Positions 11,044-21,564 of a DNA stretch of 64,000 bases are shown in pieces. The notes under the pieces were generated by a model. The model worked only from the letters and a program-made list of their open reading frames with translations, was not told the origin of the DNA and ran no database searches. Position numbers and translations under genes: made by a program. This DNA comes from Charina bottae (Eukaryota; Chordata; Lepidosauria; Squamata; Charinaidae), in assembly GCA_023362775.1 (NCBI GenBank), contig JALMGJ010000019.1, forward strand, positions 3,621,501 through 3,685,500, in the 5' to 3' direction. The stretch's first letter is position 1. Every line of letters starts with the position of its first letter.

Positions 11044-11514
11044 ATACAAATGCCTAAAGAGTATAATGCAATATTTTTAACATATCAGATTTGAATTTGA
11101 ATAACTTAAGGGGAGATACTGGTTTGTACCTGTTAAACATATAGAAGTATCTGGGATAAAAATACATTCTAAAATCCATACAGTTCAGAATTTTGCTTTA
11201 TGGTAAAAAAAAAGTATATGTTAGGATAAAATTTGAATATAGAGACTTTGCACAAAATGATATTCTCATATGGAAGCGTTATTTTTAAAAAGTACACAAG
11301 ATAGCAAGGAGTACAGAAATGGGAACATTAGAGGCAAGAAACAGTGCACATAAATATTTGGCAAGTGTTTTATGCTGACTTTGTAAAATTCTTTATAAAA
11401 GAATTTGTTTTCAACAGGGTGAGATATTTTATTCAGCAAAAACAAAATTGTTTTCTAGTTGAAATGTGTATTTTGTAAAACAACTACATATTGATATTGT
11501 ATGAATATGAATAT
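11044..11514. other. no gene recognised
   Basis: AT-rich sequence without a recognisable feature. Confidence 0.5.
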
Positions 11515-11960
11515 TGTGAGTGGTTAAGGTGCTGGCCTAGAAACCGGGAGACTGTGAGTTCATCTCAGGCATGAAAGCCAACTGGGAAACTTTGAGTCAG
11601 TCACTCTCTCTGAGCCCAACCCATTGTGGTAATTTTTTGTTTTTATGGCTTCAAGTCAGTGTTGACTCTTGGTGACTGCCTGGAAAAGTCCCTGCAGTTT
11701 TCTGGGCAAGATTTCAGAAGTGGTTTGCCCTTGCCTCCTTCCTAGGGCTGAGAGAAAGTGACTGGCCCAAGGTAACGCATGCTGGCTTCATACCCAAGGC
11801 AGGACTAGAACTCACAATCTCCCAGTTTCTGGCCTGATGTCTTAACCACTACCCCAAACTGGTTCTCTATGGGGAAAATAGGAGGCAGTAGTATTAGGTA
11901 TTGTATATTTGCCAACTTCAGTTGACCAATATATATGAATAAAAAGCAGGATAAAAAGAA
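11515..11960 (+). mobile_element. SINE family B interrupted by a second SINE B
   Basis: The outer element is on the plus strand. Its tRNA-like head and body (gtgagtggttaaggtgctgg through gagcccaaccca) occupy 11515-11632, and its 3' part (ggggaaaataggaggcag through gcaggataaaaagaagg) resumes at 11870-11960. In unbroken copies these two parts are contiguous. Confidence 0.8.
11636..11868 (-). mobile_element. SINE family B nested in another SINE B
   Basis: A minus-strand copy running from the 3' end (cttcaagtcagtgttgactc) to the tRNA-like head at 11845-11868 (accactaccccaaactggttctc). It matches 36385-36580 and 59785-59975. Confidence 0.85.
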
Positions 11961-12763
11961 GGAAAAAACACATATTATGATAAAGAATACAACTTGATAT
12001 ACTGTACTCTGAGAAAAAAATATAGTTATAGATGGATGTACTGAGGAAAATGCATATGTAAATGCATATTTCAATACTGTTTTAAAAAACATAGATTAAC
12101 ACAAAATCATCATCATCATCATCTACAATAAAGGAAATACATTATGGGCAAAAAACAAAGGGGTATAGTCTAACCACACAATTTGGTACAAGTCCTGTTT
12201 TAGTTACTTGGACTATAAACTGGTTTGAGCAAATCCAAAATAAAGTTTCCTGTAGCAATGAGTCCCAAATTACAGGAAAATTCAGAAGTCCAAAACTTTG
12301 TGCTCTCCACTTACTTCATGGCATAGGTAATTTTTATAAGGAAATGTCAAAGAATTAGAAGCGGGGGTACTTTAATATTCTGAAGGGTATCTACTTTTTT
12401 TAAAACAGAATTAAAAATACAGAGCAGATCAATGGCATCACAAACAATGAAATTAATGCTCATCTATAATGGAAAAGAAAAAAAAAATTACTGAGAAAAA
12501 TATGGGAAGATGGAGTAGCATTGTTTGGGGAAGTGAGTGTTGGTAGAAACAAAATTGTTCCACAATATATACACACAAACATGTCAAGAATAGAGAAAAC
12601 ATTGTTCAGAACCTTGATTTTGCCACTTTGGAACTCTCTGTTCAAAGAGGCGCTCCTCTAAAAGCAATTTGATGGGTAACTAAACCTGTCAGTTATGAAC
12701 TCACCACACTCTGGCAGTCAATTAATAAATTTCTACATCCTAGCAAACAAAATAGCCCCCCTA
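11961..12763. other. no gene recognised
   Basis: AT-rich. A short (ATC)n run lies at 12105-12124. No gene. Confidence 0.5.
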
Positions 12764-12932
12764 TTTCTTTTCTTTTCTTTTCTTTTCTTTTCTTTTCTTT
12801 TCTTTTCTTTTCTTTTCTTTTCTTTTCTTTTCTTTTCTTTTCTTTTCTTTTTCTTTTTTCTTTCTTTTTCTTTTTCTTTTTCTTTTTCTTTTTCTTTTTC
12901 TTTTTCTTTTTCTTTTTCTTTTTCTTTTTTTG
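12764..12932 (+). repeat. (TTTTC)n then (TTTTTC)n polypyrimidine tract
   Basis: About 85 bp of TTTTC units switch near 12850 to about 80 bp of TTTTTC units. Reading frames rich in Phe/Ser over this tract are artefacts. Confidence 0.97.
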
Positions 12933-14324
12933 TTTTTCCAGAGAGACTGCTAAGCTTTCTGCAGGATGCTAAATGAAGTCTCCTAATAATTTCAGAAAGA
13001 ATACAGGAATACCAGTCTAGATTAAGGATTTGTATCTGCTATTCATTGCTAGTACTCAAATGTAAATTGGCATGAACTAGAAATATACCTGAGTGATTAA
13101 TCCCTATTGATAATGAAATTTGAAGTGATTTTCCCAAAAAACGTCTTAGCTCTCTCTCCCCCCCCCTCTCTCTCTCTCCCTCCCTCTCCCTCTCTCTCTC
13201 TCATTTTAAGCAAAGGCAAAACAGTTCTAATAAGTTTTGAAAGTATTTCTCTACTGGTTAGCTATACATAGGCAATTCTCTCACTTTCAAATGAACTGCA
13301 ATAATAGCATAGACATAATTACAAAAATAACAAAAATTAAAATCAATACAAGGTTCATTATCTCCTTCCAGGCTTTCTTCTGTTTAATAATCCATGTAAA
13401 CATCTGGAGTGACATAGATCAGGTGGGATCTTATCTCGAAAGGTAATACATAATGGATTAAAGAGCAACAGTTTTCAGTATCTTAATGGAAACTGAAGAT
13501 TGGTTATCATTGATCAATTTATTATCAATATCAAGTTATCAGTTATCAGGAATATCCTAGCCAAAACATAGAAAAGAGTACAACTGCTAGTCTATAGCTT
13601 AGCAATTAAATTCCAAATAAATTATACAACCATTTGTGAGCTGCTTTTGATACTTTTAATATAATAAGAAAAGAGAAAGAAATGAAACAGCCACCAGTTT
13701 TGTGTGTGTTCATTCTACACTGAACAAGAACTAGCCCTAGCACACCCACACACATCTCCTGTGATTGAATGCTCTTACAATAGATAGTAGGTAGACAGAC
13801 AGACAGACAGACGATTGATAACCTAAACATAGAAACTAGTATATGCAGTCAAAATTTCTAAGTAGTTTTCCAAATTTGACTCCCATTAGTAAAATGTTTG
13901 TTCAAATACAGAAAGAAAGATATATATTTGACAAGGAAAGAATATTCTCACAGCTTTGTAGCATGAATCTGTTTTATACCGTATAAGGGCACAATATCCA
14001 TTTTCACTGTCTTCTTATCTCCAGTCTTTGGAATATGTTTCAAACATAACTTTTCTGGAACAAAGATTAATACGTGAAATAACATCTGTCCAAAAGTAAG
14101 TCATCACAGCCCATGACCACGTCATGTAAATCAATGATGCACATTTCTAATAATTAGTTGAACCCAGCTAAAAATGCATAAGCATATAATGCATACAAAA
14201 CTACTTTTAATTAATCATCGCTTTACGAGTATAAAAATGTGTCTTGTAGATGCCAAAACAGTTCCCCCACTGAAATGTGTACTATACATTTCAAATAACA
14301 TGTTCCCTTATAGTTTTCTTTTTT
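12933..14324. other. no gene; short simple repeats
   Basis: Contains a (CT)n/(CCCT)n run at 13152-13202 and a (GACA)n run at about 13792-13812. Otherwise AT-rich sequence without recognisable genes. Confidence 0.55.
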
Positions 14325-14640
14325 ATATAAGAATTTTATTAGATTTAAGACAAAGATAAAAACTACAAAAAAAGCAAAAAACTACAAAAAGAAAAAAGAG
14401 AAAACTAAAAAAGTGTGAAAAAACAAAAGAAAAGTTTTTTTTACAATTACAAAAAGAGGTGACTTCCAACTTTTAACAGTAAGGATATACAACAAATTTT
14501 CTATAATCAATCTCTTACTCTGTATTAAACCAAGATCACATTATTTCTATAAATCATTCCATTGGCACATTATAAAAATCACTAAATGCAATCGCTCCAT
14601 CCCCTTATATTAAAAGAAAAAGAGAAAAAAGAGAATATAC

Positions 14641-14685
<45 letters not shown>

Positions 14686-14734
14686 CATTGTGTGTGTGTA
14701 TGTATGTATGTATTTATGTGTATGTATGTATGTA

Positions 14735-14798
<64 letters not shown>

Positions 14799-15395
14799 CC
14801 TAATCAACTGCCCCCCCAAAATATCATTTATTTAATTATTTCCTTCCTACTGCTATTCTATACATTTCTGTCTACTATAATAAAAACCAAACTAAAAAAG
14901 CATACAGATTATCTGCCATTATAATTAATAATACAACAATTATAAAAGTCTTGATCATATTAAACCTAAAACCAAGCATTTATTATTATACCTTATTAAT
15001 CTTAATCCAAATCATTAAAGAAGAATGAAGTCAAACAAGCCCTAGAAGCAATCCAAATAGATATTCTTAAACCCTTACCCCACTTCAAAATAAACCAGAG
15101 CATTTACATATCTCCAGAATACACACAGAGCTTTTTTCATAGAGAAATCAAACAGCCCAACTGCCCCCCTTAAAAACTCTGATTACTCAGTAGAAAGCCT
15201 CCCATACATAATAGCCCCTTCTTTTCAATAACATTCCATCAAAAAATCAGTCTCACTTATGTCTTGCAATTCGAACTGTCCCTTTAATTTCTTTAACTCC
15301 ACTCTTCTATCTTCATCTAGCATTTCAACAGAAGCCCCAATCTCACTGTTAGAAGAAACATTTCTATCATTGTTAGGCTCTATAAATTTATATAA
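14325..15395 (-). mobile_element. L1-like LINE remnant, minus strand
   Basis: The left end resembles the 3' end of an L1 (an AATAAA-like tail read on the minus strand near 14330). The stretch around 14455-14470 (gtgacttccaa) matches the related locus at 21965. At about 15255-15350 the minus strand reads a charged, coiled-coil-like peptide (EMLDEDRRVELKKLKGQFEL), as expected of an ORF1 fragment. No RT motif is present, so the copy is internally deleted. A compound microsatellite has grown inside it. Confidence 0.45.
14640..14795 (+). repeat. (GT)n-(AT)n-(GTAT)n compound microsatellite
   Basis: Blocks of GT, AT, GTAT, GT and AT follow each other. The Tyr/Ile/Val/Cys-rich open frames on both strands are artefacts of this repeat. 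Confidence 0.97.
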
Positions 15396-15429
15396 ATTAC
15401 ATCAAGTGAAATGGAATTGCTGGTCAAAC

Positions 15430-15735
15430 CTGCCTCCTATATTTCAAAATATATTGAGGGACCGCCTCACCCCAATCACATCTAACCACCTCATCAGATC
15501 CATCAGAAAGTGCATGTTGTGGGTCCTGTCCATGAAGTGATGTTTCCTGATGGGACCCAGGAGGAAAGCCTTTTAGGCCACTGTGCCCACCCTTTGGAAC
15601 ATCATCCCCCCCCCGAGGTGAAATTGGTCCTGACCTTGTTGGCCTTCTGGAAGAGCCTGAAGACATGGCTTTGTCATTTTGCCTGGGGATCTAGTGATGT
15701 TGTTGGAGAGCCTGCTAAATGGTTGTACTTTTAGG
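15430..15735 (+). mobile_element. L2/CR1-like LINE ORF2 C-terminal fragment
   Basis: Translating across a frameshift near 15540 gives RDRLTPITSNHLIRS, then DGTQEESLLGHCA, then a P-E-KL-LTLLAFW-SLKTWLCHFAWG motif. This is the characteristic end of ORF2 in this LINE group and is parallel to 40645-40790. The homopurine tract begins directly after it. Confidence 0.7.
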
Positions 15736-15740
15736 AAAAT

Positions 15741-16140
15741 GAGGAGAGGGAGGGAAGGAAGGAAGGGGGGAGAAGGAAGGAAGGAAGGAGGGAGGGAGGG
15801 AAGGAAGGAGATAGGGGAGGGAGGGAAGGAAGGAAGGAAGTAGGAGAGGGAGGGAAGGAAGGAAGGAAGGAAGGAAGGAAGGAAGGAAGGAAGGAAGGAA
15901 GGGAGAGAAGGAAGGAAGGAAGGAAGGAAGGAAGGAAGGAAGGAAGGAAGGAAGGAAGGAAGGAAGGAAGGAGATAGGGGAGGGAGGGAGGGAGGGAGGG
16001 AAGGAAGGAAGGAAGGAGATAGGGGAGGGAGGGAGGGAGGGAGGGAGGGAGGGAGGGAGGGAGGGAGGGAGGGAAGGAAGGAAGGAAGGAAGGAAGGAAG
16101 GAAGGAAGGAAGGAAGGAAGGAAGGAAGGAAGGAAGGAAG
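15741..16140 (+). repeat. (GGAA)n/(GGGA)n homopurine tract, 400 bp
   Basis: Tetranucleotide GGAA blocks alternate with GGGA blocks and occasional gagata interruptions. The minus-strand Pro/Ser/Phe/Leu frames over it are artefacts. Confidence 0.97.
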
Positions 16141-16521
16141 TCCCCCATCTTTAATCTTGATTTTCACATGTCTAAACATCAAACAGAAGTGGAACATGAA
16201 GGACAGGGACTAGGTTAAACTCTCTGGCAGGGAACCCATAAATACAGACAGATCAAAGAAACAGAGAACTGAAAAGGGCCACACAGATTTTATGTTGGTG
16301 CTTAAAACAAAGTAAAACGTCTATTTTCCTCATTAATGCTAATGCTAAACTTCTTAGCCTGAGCAATATAATCCCAGGAGTAAAAATTCCCAGTCCTGTC
16401 TATTAAATGCAGAGTAAAAGTTTTGTTAGGGTGGAGTAAAAATAGGTTCCTGTTTTATTGTTTTTAATTATTTTTATGGTTATTTCGGGGGGGGGGGGTT
16501 GAAGATGAGCACAGAAGAAAC
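16141..16521. other. no gene recognised
   Basis: Unique-looking sequence with a G9-10 run near 16488-16498. Confidence 0.5.
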
Positions 16522-16579
16522 AATCAGTATAGGTCTGTGGCTTGAATCATGTCAACTGGATTTCTATTTTCTTAGTGGA

Positions 16580-16613
16580 AACGTTTCACTCCTTATCCAA
16601 GGAGCTTCTTCAG
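16580..16613 (-). ncRNA. hammerhead ribozyme motif, left arm
   Basis: Exact mirror of 16789-16822. On the minus strand it has CTGAAGA, a 6-7 bp stem II with GGAT loop, and GAAACGTT. Confidence 0.65.
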
Positions 16614-16788
16614 TCTGAGTAAAGTTAGTAAGGGAATCCTTAAATGTGTTTCTAGGCTGGCTGTGTGACCTTGCACCTGGGGCTAGGTCATGGTTATTTA
16701 AAAAATAACCATGACCTAGCCCCAGGTGCAAGGTCACACAGCCAGCCTAGAAACACATTTAAGGATTCCCTTACTAACTTTACTCAGA

Positions 16789-16822
16789 CTGAAGAAGCTC
16801 CTTGGATAAGGAGTGAAACGTT
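16789..16822 (+). ncRNA. hammerhead ribozyme motif, right arm (Penelope subfamily 1)
   Basis: CTGAAGA at 16789-16795, stem II CTCCTT/AAGGAG closed by GGAT, and GAAACGTT at 16815-16822 with the expected cleavage after the final T. Stem I is weak in this subfamily: two pairs next to the core, then mismatches. Activity is therefore uncertain although the core is intact. Confidence 0.65.
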
Positions 16823-16917
16823 TCCACTAAGAAAATAGAAATCCAGTTGACATGATTCAAGCCACAGACTGTTCCACCTGGATGACTGAGAACCTTCATA
16901 GACAAATCAGTATAGGT

Positions 16918-17468
16918 AAACTAATGACCTAGATGTCAACAAACACATTGTTATCATTTCTTAAATCACTTACTTGAGCCACCCCCAACCATTTTAGGCT
17001 GCTGGTCAGAACATAGATGCTCTCTCATAGTTGCTGCTATGTGGTAGGCAAAGGACCAGTTTTCCTACTGTTATTGTTCTTATGTTATTTAACTAAAGGA
17101 ATATAAACAAATTGGTAGCAGTGCCCAAACTGCCTTGGCTGATCTCAAAAAGCTTAGAGGATTCACGTTAATACTTAGATGAGAAACTAGCAAGTAATCT
17201 ATAGGTTAGAATGGAAAACAAAACAAAATCTTGGAGAAAGACTGGAGAAAACCTTCTGTATTTTTCTCAGGAAACCTGCGTGAATGTGTCCATGAAATCA
17301 CTAAGAGTCAAGGCTAATTCAAAGAAAACTTTACTTAAAGAAATGGAGAAATCAGCAAAGAACAGGGAAGCTGTAACTCTTTCTGCAGTTTAAGCTGCGA
17401 ACGTGTGACAAGAAAGAGACATCAATAGTTTGGATGGAATTGCAAGATCTGCCAAACTACCGAATATA
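16918..17468. other. no gene recognised
   Basis: Unique-looking sequence. The short open frame at 17211-17393 has no recognisable domain. Confidence 0.5.
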
Positions 17469-19028
17469 CACTGCTCAAAAAAATAAAGGGAACACTGAAA
17501 CAACACAATGTAAGTCCAAGTCAATCACACTTCTGTGAAATCAAACTGTCCACTTAGGTAGCAACACTGATTGACAATCAATTTCACATGCTGTTGTGCA
17601 CATGGAATAGACAACAGGCGGAAAGCATAGGCAGTTAGCAAGACATCCCCAATAAAGGAGTGGATCTGCAGGTGGTGACCACAGACCACTTCTCAGTTCC
17701 TATGCTTTCTGGCTGATGGTTTGGTCACTTTTGAATGCTGGCGGTGCTTCCACTCTAGTGGTAGCATGAGACGGAGTCTACAACCCACACAAGTGGCTCA
17801 GGTAGTGCAGCTCATCCAGGATGGCACATCAATGCGAGCTGTGGCAAGAAGGTTTGCTGTGTCTGTCAGCGTAGTGTCCAGAGCATGGAGGCGCTACCAG
17901 GAGACAGGTCAGTACATCAGGAGACGTGGAGGAGGCCGTAGGAGGGCAACAACCCAGCTGCAGGACCGCTACCTCCGCCTTTGTGCAAGGAGGGACAGGA
18001 GGAGCACTGCCAGAGCCCTGCAAAATGATCTCCAGTGGGCCACAAATGTGTGTGTGGCTGCTCAAATGGTCAGAAACAGACTCCATGAGGGTGGTATGAG
18101 GGCCCGACGTCCACAGGTGGGGGTTGTGCTTACAGCCCAACACCGTGCAGGATGTTTGGCATTTGCCAGAGAACACAAGATTGGCAACTTCGCCACTGGA
18201 GCCCTGTGCTCTTCATAGATGAAAGCAGGTTCACACTGAGCACGTGACAGACGTGACAGGGTCTGGAGACGCCGTGGAGAACGTTCTGCTGCCTGCAACA
18301 TCCTCCAGCATGACCGGTTTGGCAGTGGGTCAGTAATGGTGTGGGGCGGCATTTCTTTAGGGGGCCGCACAGCCCTCCATGTGCTCGCCAAAGGTAGCCT
18401 GACTGCCATTAGGTACCGAGATGAGATCCTCAGACCCCTTGTGAGACCATATGCCAGTGCGGTTGGCCCTGGGTTCCTCCTAATGCAAGACAATGCTAGA
18501 CCTCATGTGGCTGGAGTGTGCCAGCAGTTCCTGCAAGACGAAGGCATTGATGCTATGGACTGGCCCGCCCGTTCCCCAGACCTGAATCCAATTGAGCACA
18601 TCTGGGATATCATGTCTCGCTCCATCCACCACAGACTGTCCAGGAGTTGGGGGATGCTTTAGTCCAGGTGTGGGAGGAGATCCCTCAGGAGACCATCCGC
18701 CACCTCATCAGGAGCATGCCCAGGCATTGTAGGGAGGTCATACAGGCACGTGGAGGCCACACACACTACTGAGCCTCATTTTGACTTGTTTTAAGGACAT
18801 TACATCAACGTTGGATCAGCCTGTAGTGTTCTTTTCCACTTTAATTTTTGAGTGTAACTCCACATCCAGACCTCCAGGGGTTGCTCACATTTGATTTCCA
18901 TTGCTTTTTGTGTGATTTTGTTGTCAGCACATTCAACTATGTAATGAACAAAGTAATTAATATGAATATTTCATTCATTCAGATCTAGGATGTCTTATTT
19001 CAGTGTTCCCTTTATTTTTTTGAGCAGC
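17469..19028 (+). mobile_element. full-length Tc1/mariner-type DNA transposon, inactivated
   Basis: Terminal inverted repeats of about 30 bp (ctgctcaaaaaaataaaggg at the left, its complement ending at about 19027 at the right) bound a 1.56-kb element holding one transposase gene. The left end follows a TA (17467-17468), the target used by this superfamily. The right end is slightly diverged, so the TA copy there is not clean. Beyond the first 30 bases the two ends are not inverted copies. Confidence 0.92.
17766..18772 (+). pseudogene. Tc1-like transposase (DD34E) with three frameshifts
   Basis: The start is taken at the ATG of [20 protein letters not shown], which opens the paired helix-turn-helix DNA-binding region ([19 protein letters not shown], then a second HTH with an Arg-rich linker). 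The catalytic triad is all visible: Asp in VLFIDESRF (18218-18220), Asp in LLMQDNARPH (18489-18491), and Glu in NPIEHIWD (18594-18596). The last two are 34 residues apart. The frame shifts near 18178, again with in-frame TGA codons near 18245-18255 (a 2-base loss), and near 18630. The C-terminus (RHLIRSMP...GGHTHY, stop at 18772) is in a different frame. The protein would bind the terminal repeats and cut and paste the element. This copy cannot make it whole. Confidence 0.93.
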
Positions 19029-19384
19029 TTATTTGGAAAAATAACCCTAAAGGTTGAGGTGGCAGATCTTCCCACTGAAGATGGAGCTACAAATGCCAGT
19101 TGGCTTTTGGGAAGAAATTGTTAAGGGGGAGTGGGGGAAGGTGACAGAATGGATTCTGGAATCCTGAACAGCAAGAGTGTATGGAGCAATACTGCCCTGC
19201 CCTCATTCCATTTAGAAAACTCAGAACTTTGATTCAATCCAAGCAAAGTTCAATACTCGATCCCCCTGTTTTCAAGACAAGGTATTTAAGCATTTGTTTA
19301 ACACTCCTTTACAGTTAGATAGACCCTAAAAAGAGCTTGGGGTCTATGTCTTGAATAGGCACAGTGGCTGTTTTTGCCAGAGGT
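19029..19384. other. no gene recognised
   Basis: Unique-looking sequence between the Tc1 element and an L2/CR1 3' end. Confidence 0.5.
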
Positions 19385-19490
19385 CAACTGGCTGCATATT
19401 TTATTTATTTTATTTATTTATTTAATCAATTTATTCCCCGCCCATCTCCCATGCAAGGGACTCTGGGCGGGTTACAATAATTAACTCAAT
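19385..19490 (-). mobile_element. L2/CR1-like LINE 3' end, minus strand
   Basis: The (ATTT)n stretch followed by tccccgcccatctcccatgc and gactctgggcggg is the reverse complement of the 3' end seen at 40895-40975 and 51490-51603 (cgcccagagt...gggcggtgatataa plus AAATA tail). Confidence 0.8.
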
Positions 19491-19514
19491 AATTAATATT
19501 TTCATTGTGTTATC

Positions 19515-19910
19515 CTAGCATTTTGCTGGTTTGTGTGTATATGTATATATGCATACAAGGCCGAGCTTTTCATATGCTTCTGCAAAGATGTTTAGGATAG
19601 TTTGAAGTTCTTCCTCTGAGTGTGCACAGACTACGTTATCATCAGCATATTGAAGTTCTGTAACAGAAGTTGTAATTACCTTATTTTTTGCTTTCAGCCT
19701 ACTAAGATTAAAAAGCTTTCCATCTGTTCGATATATAATTTCTACACCAGTAGGAAGTTTCCCTTCAACAAGGTGTAGAATCATAGTGATGAAGATAGCG
19801 AATAAGGTTGGAGCAATAACACATCCCTGTTTAACGCCGGATCCCACTTTATCCAACATCAACTTCGCTGGACCAGCCATGTTTTTTGAATGCCTGATAT
19901 TGTCTTCCAA
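19515..19910 (-). pseudogene. non-LTR reverse transcriptase fragment
   Basis: A 131-residue frame with two reverse transcriptase landmarks: SGVKQGCVIAPTLFAIF (finger/palm motif with the Gln-Gly pair) and LQYADDNVV, the YADD catalytic motif carrying both metal-binding Asp residues. Both lie at the expected distance, and LFNLSRL sits between them. It continues as EEELQTILNIFAEAYEKLGL and then runs out into TATA-rich sequence, so only the palm region remains. No endonuclease or thumb part is present. The clade is not assigned with certainty. Confidence 0.85.
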
Positions 19911-19937
19911 AGCAGCTACTTTACTCCCAAATTAAGA

Positions 19938-20315
19938 ATGGAAAACAGAATATTGGTGGACAGCAAAAGAGATTCAAAGATGTTCTCAAAGCTAATTTTA
20001 AAAAAATTAATATCAGCATTGATAACTGGGAAGCACTAACTCATGAGCATTTCAATTGGAGGTCAGCCTTTATTAAAGGTGCGGCGCTACGGACTATGAA
20101 GAAGCATGAGTACAGGGCGAAAGGGAGAAATGAGCTAAGAGGAAGGCATGTCAAGCAAACCCTCATTGTGACCGTCTTCCACCTGGAAACTTATGCCCTC
20201 ATTGTGGGAGGTTGTGCGGATCCAGAATTGGCCTTTACAGCCACTTACGGATCCACTGTTAAGATTTTAATCCTGGAAGACAATCTTATGCGGCTACAAG
20301 TGATCGCCAAGAAGT
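19938..20315 (+). pseudogene. C-terminal ORF2 fragment of the same LINE, frameshifted
   Basis: Reads GGQQKRFKDVLKANFKK, then ISIDNWEALTHEHFNWRSA, in agreement with the intact frame at 29310-29617. It loses the frame around 20080 (a few extra bases, gtgcggcgct), so the His/Cys-rich tail is in another frame. Confidence 0.8.
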
Positions 20316-20334
20316 ATGTATATTTGCATGGATG

Positions 20335-21535
20335 CATAGACAGATAGAGATATGGGAGATAGAGGTAGAGGTAGAGATGTAGTTAAATTGTTAAATTGTT
20401 CCTTTCTTACTTTTGATCTACCCCTCTTTTGTGAGTTGTCATTGATAGTGATATTCTTAACAACTGCATTATGTGTTTGCTTTCAGATGGATAAACAGAT
20501 GGGTAGAGGAATAATTCCAAGTAATTCCAAGAAACAAGAAGACAACATAAACAGAAAGAACATTATGATTGCTTTCCAACTCTTTGCAATCAACACCAAT
20601 AACACAGTTGTATCATCAGATAATTGATTTGTTCTGTTTGTTTGTTTTCTTAATTGTGGAAAGAGGATTTGTCCCGTATACTACTAACTGTGACAATGGG
20701 AAGACTATGAAAGCGAATCTGAAACAGTGATCATAAAGCCAAACTAATATGTGGCATTATGTCTGGCACTAATCATAAGTATATATCAAGGTAGAAAATG
20801 AAATGTAGGCTGCATCTAGATATCTGAAAAAAAAACACTGTGATTTTTAAGAAGGAAACAGTTCAGAGTAGAAAATTCATGCCTTTTGCACCAACATTTC
20901 TACTTACTGGCTGACTTTATATTTTCAGAATCCACTGAAATAATATGGATGAAAAATTGCAAGGGAAAATCTGGCTGTTTTCTGTTTTATGTACATTTAG
21001 TCATAATGAACCATGTTGGAGGATCCAGGTCTGCTGCATTAAAAAAAAAAGGAAAGAAATATAATATGGAAAGATCATGCTTGAAAAGCAGTACTACAAA
21101 ATGGTAGGAATGTTCTTGAAATATAAATACTGTACTAACTTTGCATGAGTTCTGTATTAACCTGAGTTAATACATACAGTAATTATGAGTTCTTAATTGC
21201 ACATAGTGGAATTAACCGCTTTAATTAAGAAAAAATGCAGGCTAGACTCATACATTGGCTCCAAGCCATGATTTTACTCAACATTGTTAATAAGCAGAAT
21301 TGGCTGGGTTTGCACATTGACCTAGGCCGTAAACCATGGTTTTCACATCGTAATGTGAAATAATAGCTAGATTTACAGACTGTGCTAGACTACAACTAAG
21401 CAAGCCATATCAATCACAGACTGGTGATGTGGAAATTAATTTTATGAAATTATTTAGCTAATCTCTCTATAATCATATCCCTGGAATTTTATTGGCAATC
21501 AATACAGGTTTCTTCCAGGATGTTTTCTTTTTATC
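20335..21535. other. no gene recognised
   Basis: AT-rich sequence. Short frames at 20352-20627 and 20886-21107 have no recognisable domain. Confidence 0.5.
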
Positions 21536-21564
21536 TGCCCGTCTAGCCTAGACTCCTGTGGTTC

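Larger units (their letters stand above)
16522..16917. mobile_element. Penelope fold-back insertion with perfect 167-bp arms
   Basis: The insert 16535-16904 is flanked by the direct repeat aatcagtataggt (16522-16534 and 16905-16917). Inside, 16533-16699 and 16703-16869 are perfect inverted complements separated by 3 bases. The arms are Penelope tail sequence, including one hammerhead motif each. About 35 further bases (16870-16904, tgttccacctggatgactga onward) occur only on the right and correspond to the terminal tail of the element at 35485-35522. The insert is therefore one element with an inverted second copy at its 5' side. Confidence 0.9.
19513..20330 (+). mobile_element. zinc-finger-tailed LINE with inverted 5' segment
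   Basis: The right part (about 19935-20330) is the plus-strand 3' end of a non-LTR LINE, also found at 29310-29690 and 7355-7460. The left part (19515-19910) is the reverse transcriptase of a non-LTR element on the minus strand, with its N-terminal side next to the junction. An inverted upstream segment joined to a forward 3' segment is the arrangement expected from twin priming. That the two parts come from one family is inferred, since the RT part has no second copy in the window. Confidence 0.7.

Noticed and set aside
14586..14835. Tyr/Ile/Val/Cys-rich frames on both strands, and similar ones at 33122-33490
   Set aside because: Translations of alternating GT/AT microsatellites.
15573..16197. 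Open frames of 160-190 codons rich in Pro/Ser/Phe/Leu
   Set aside because: Produced by the GGAA/TTCC tract. Only the first part overlaps a LINE remnant, and on the wrong strand.
17829..18493. Minus-strand frames of 115 and 143 codons
   Set aside because: Antisense shadows of the Tc1 transposase.
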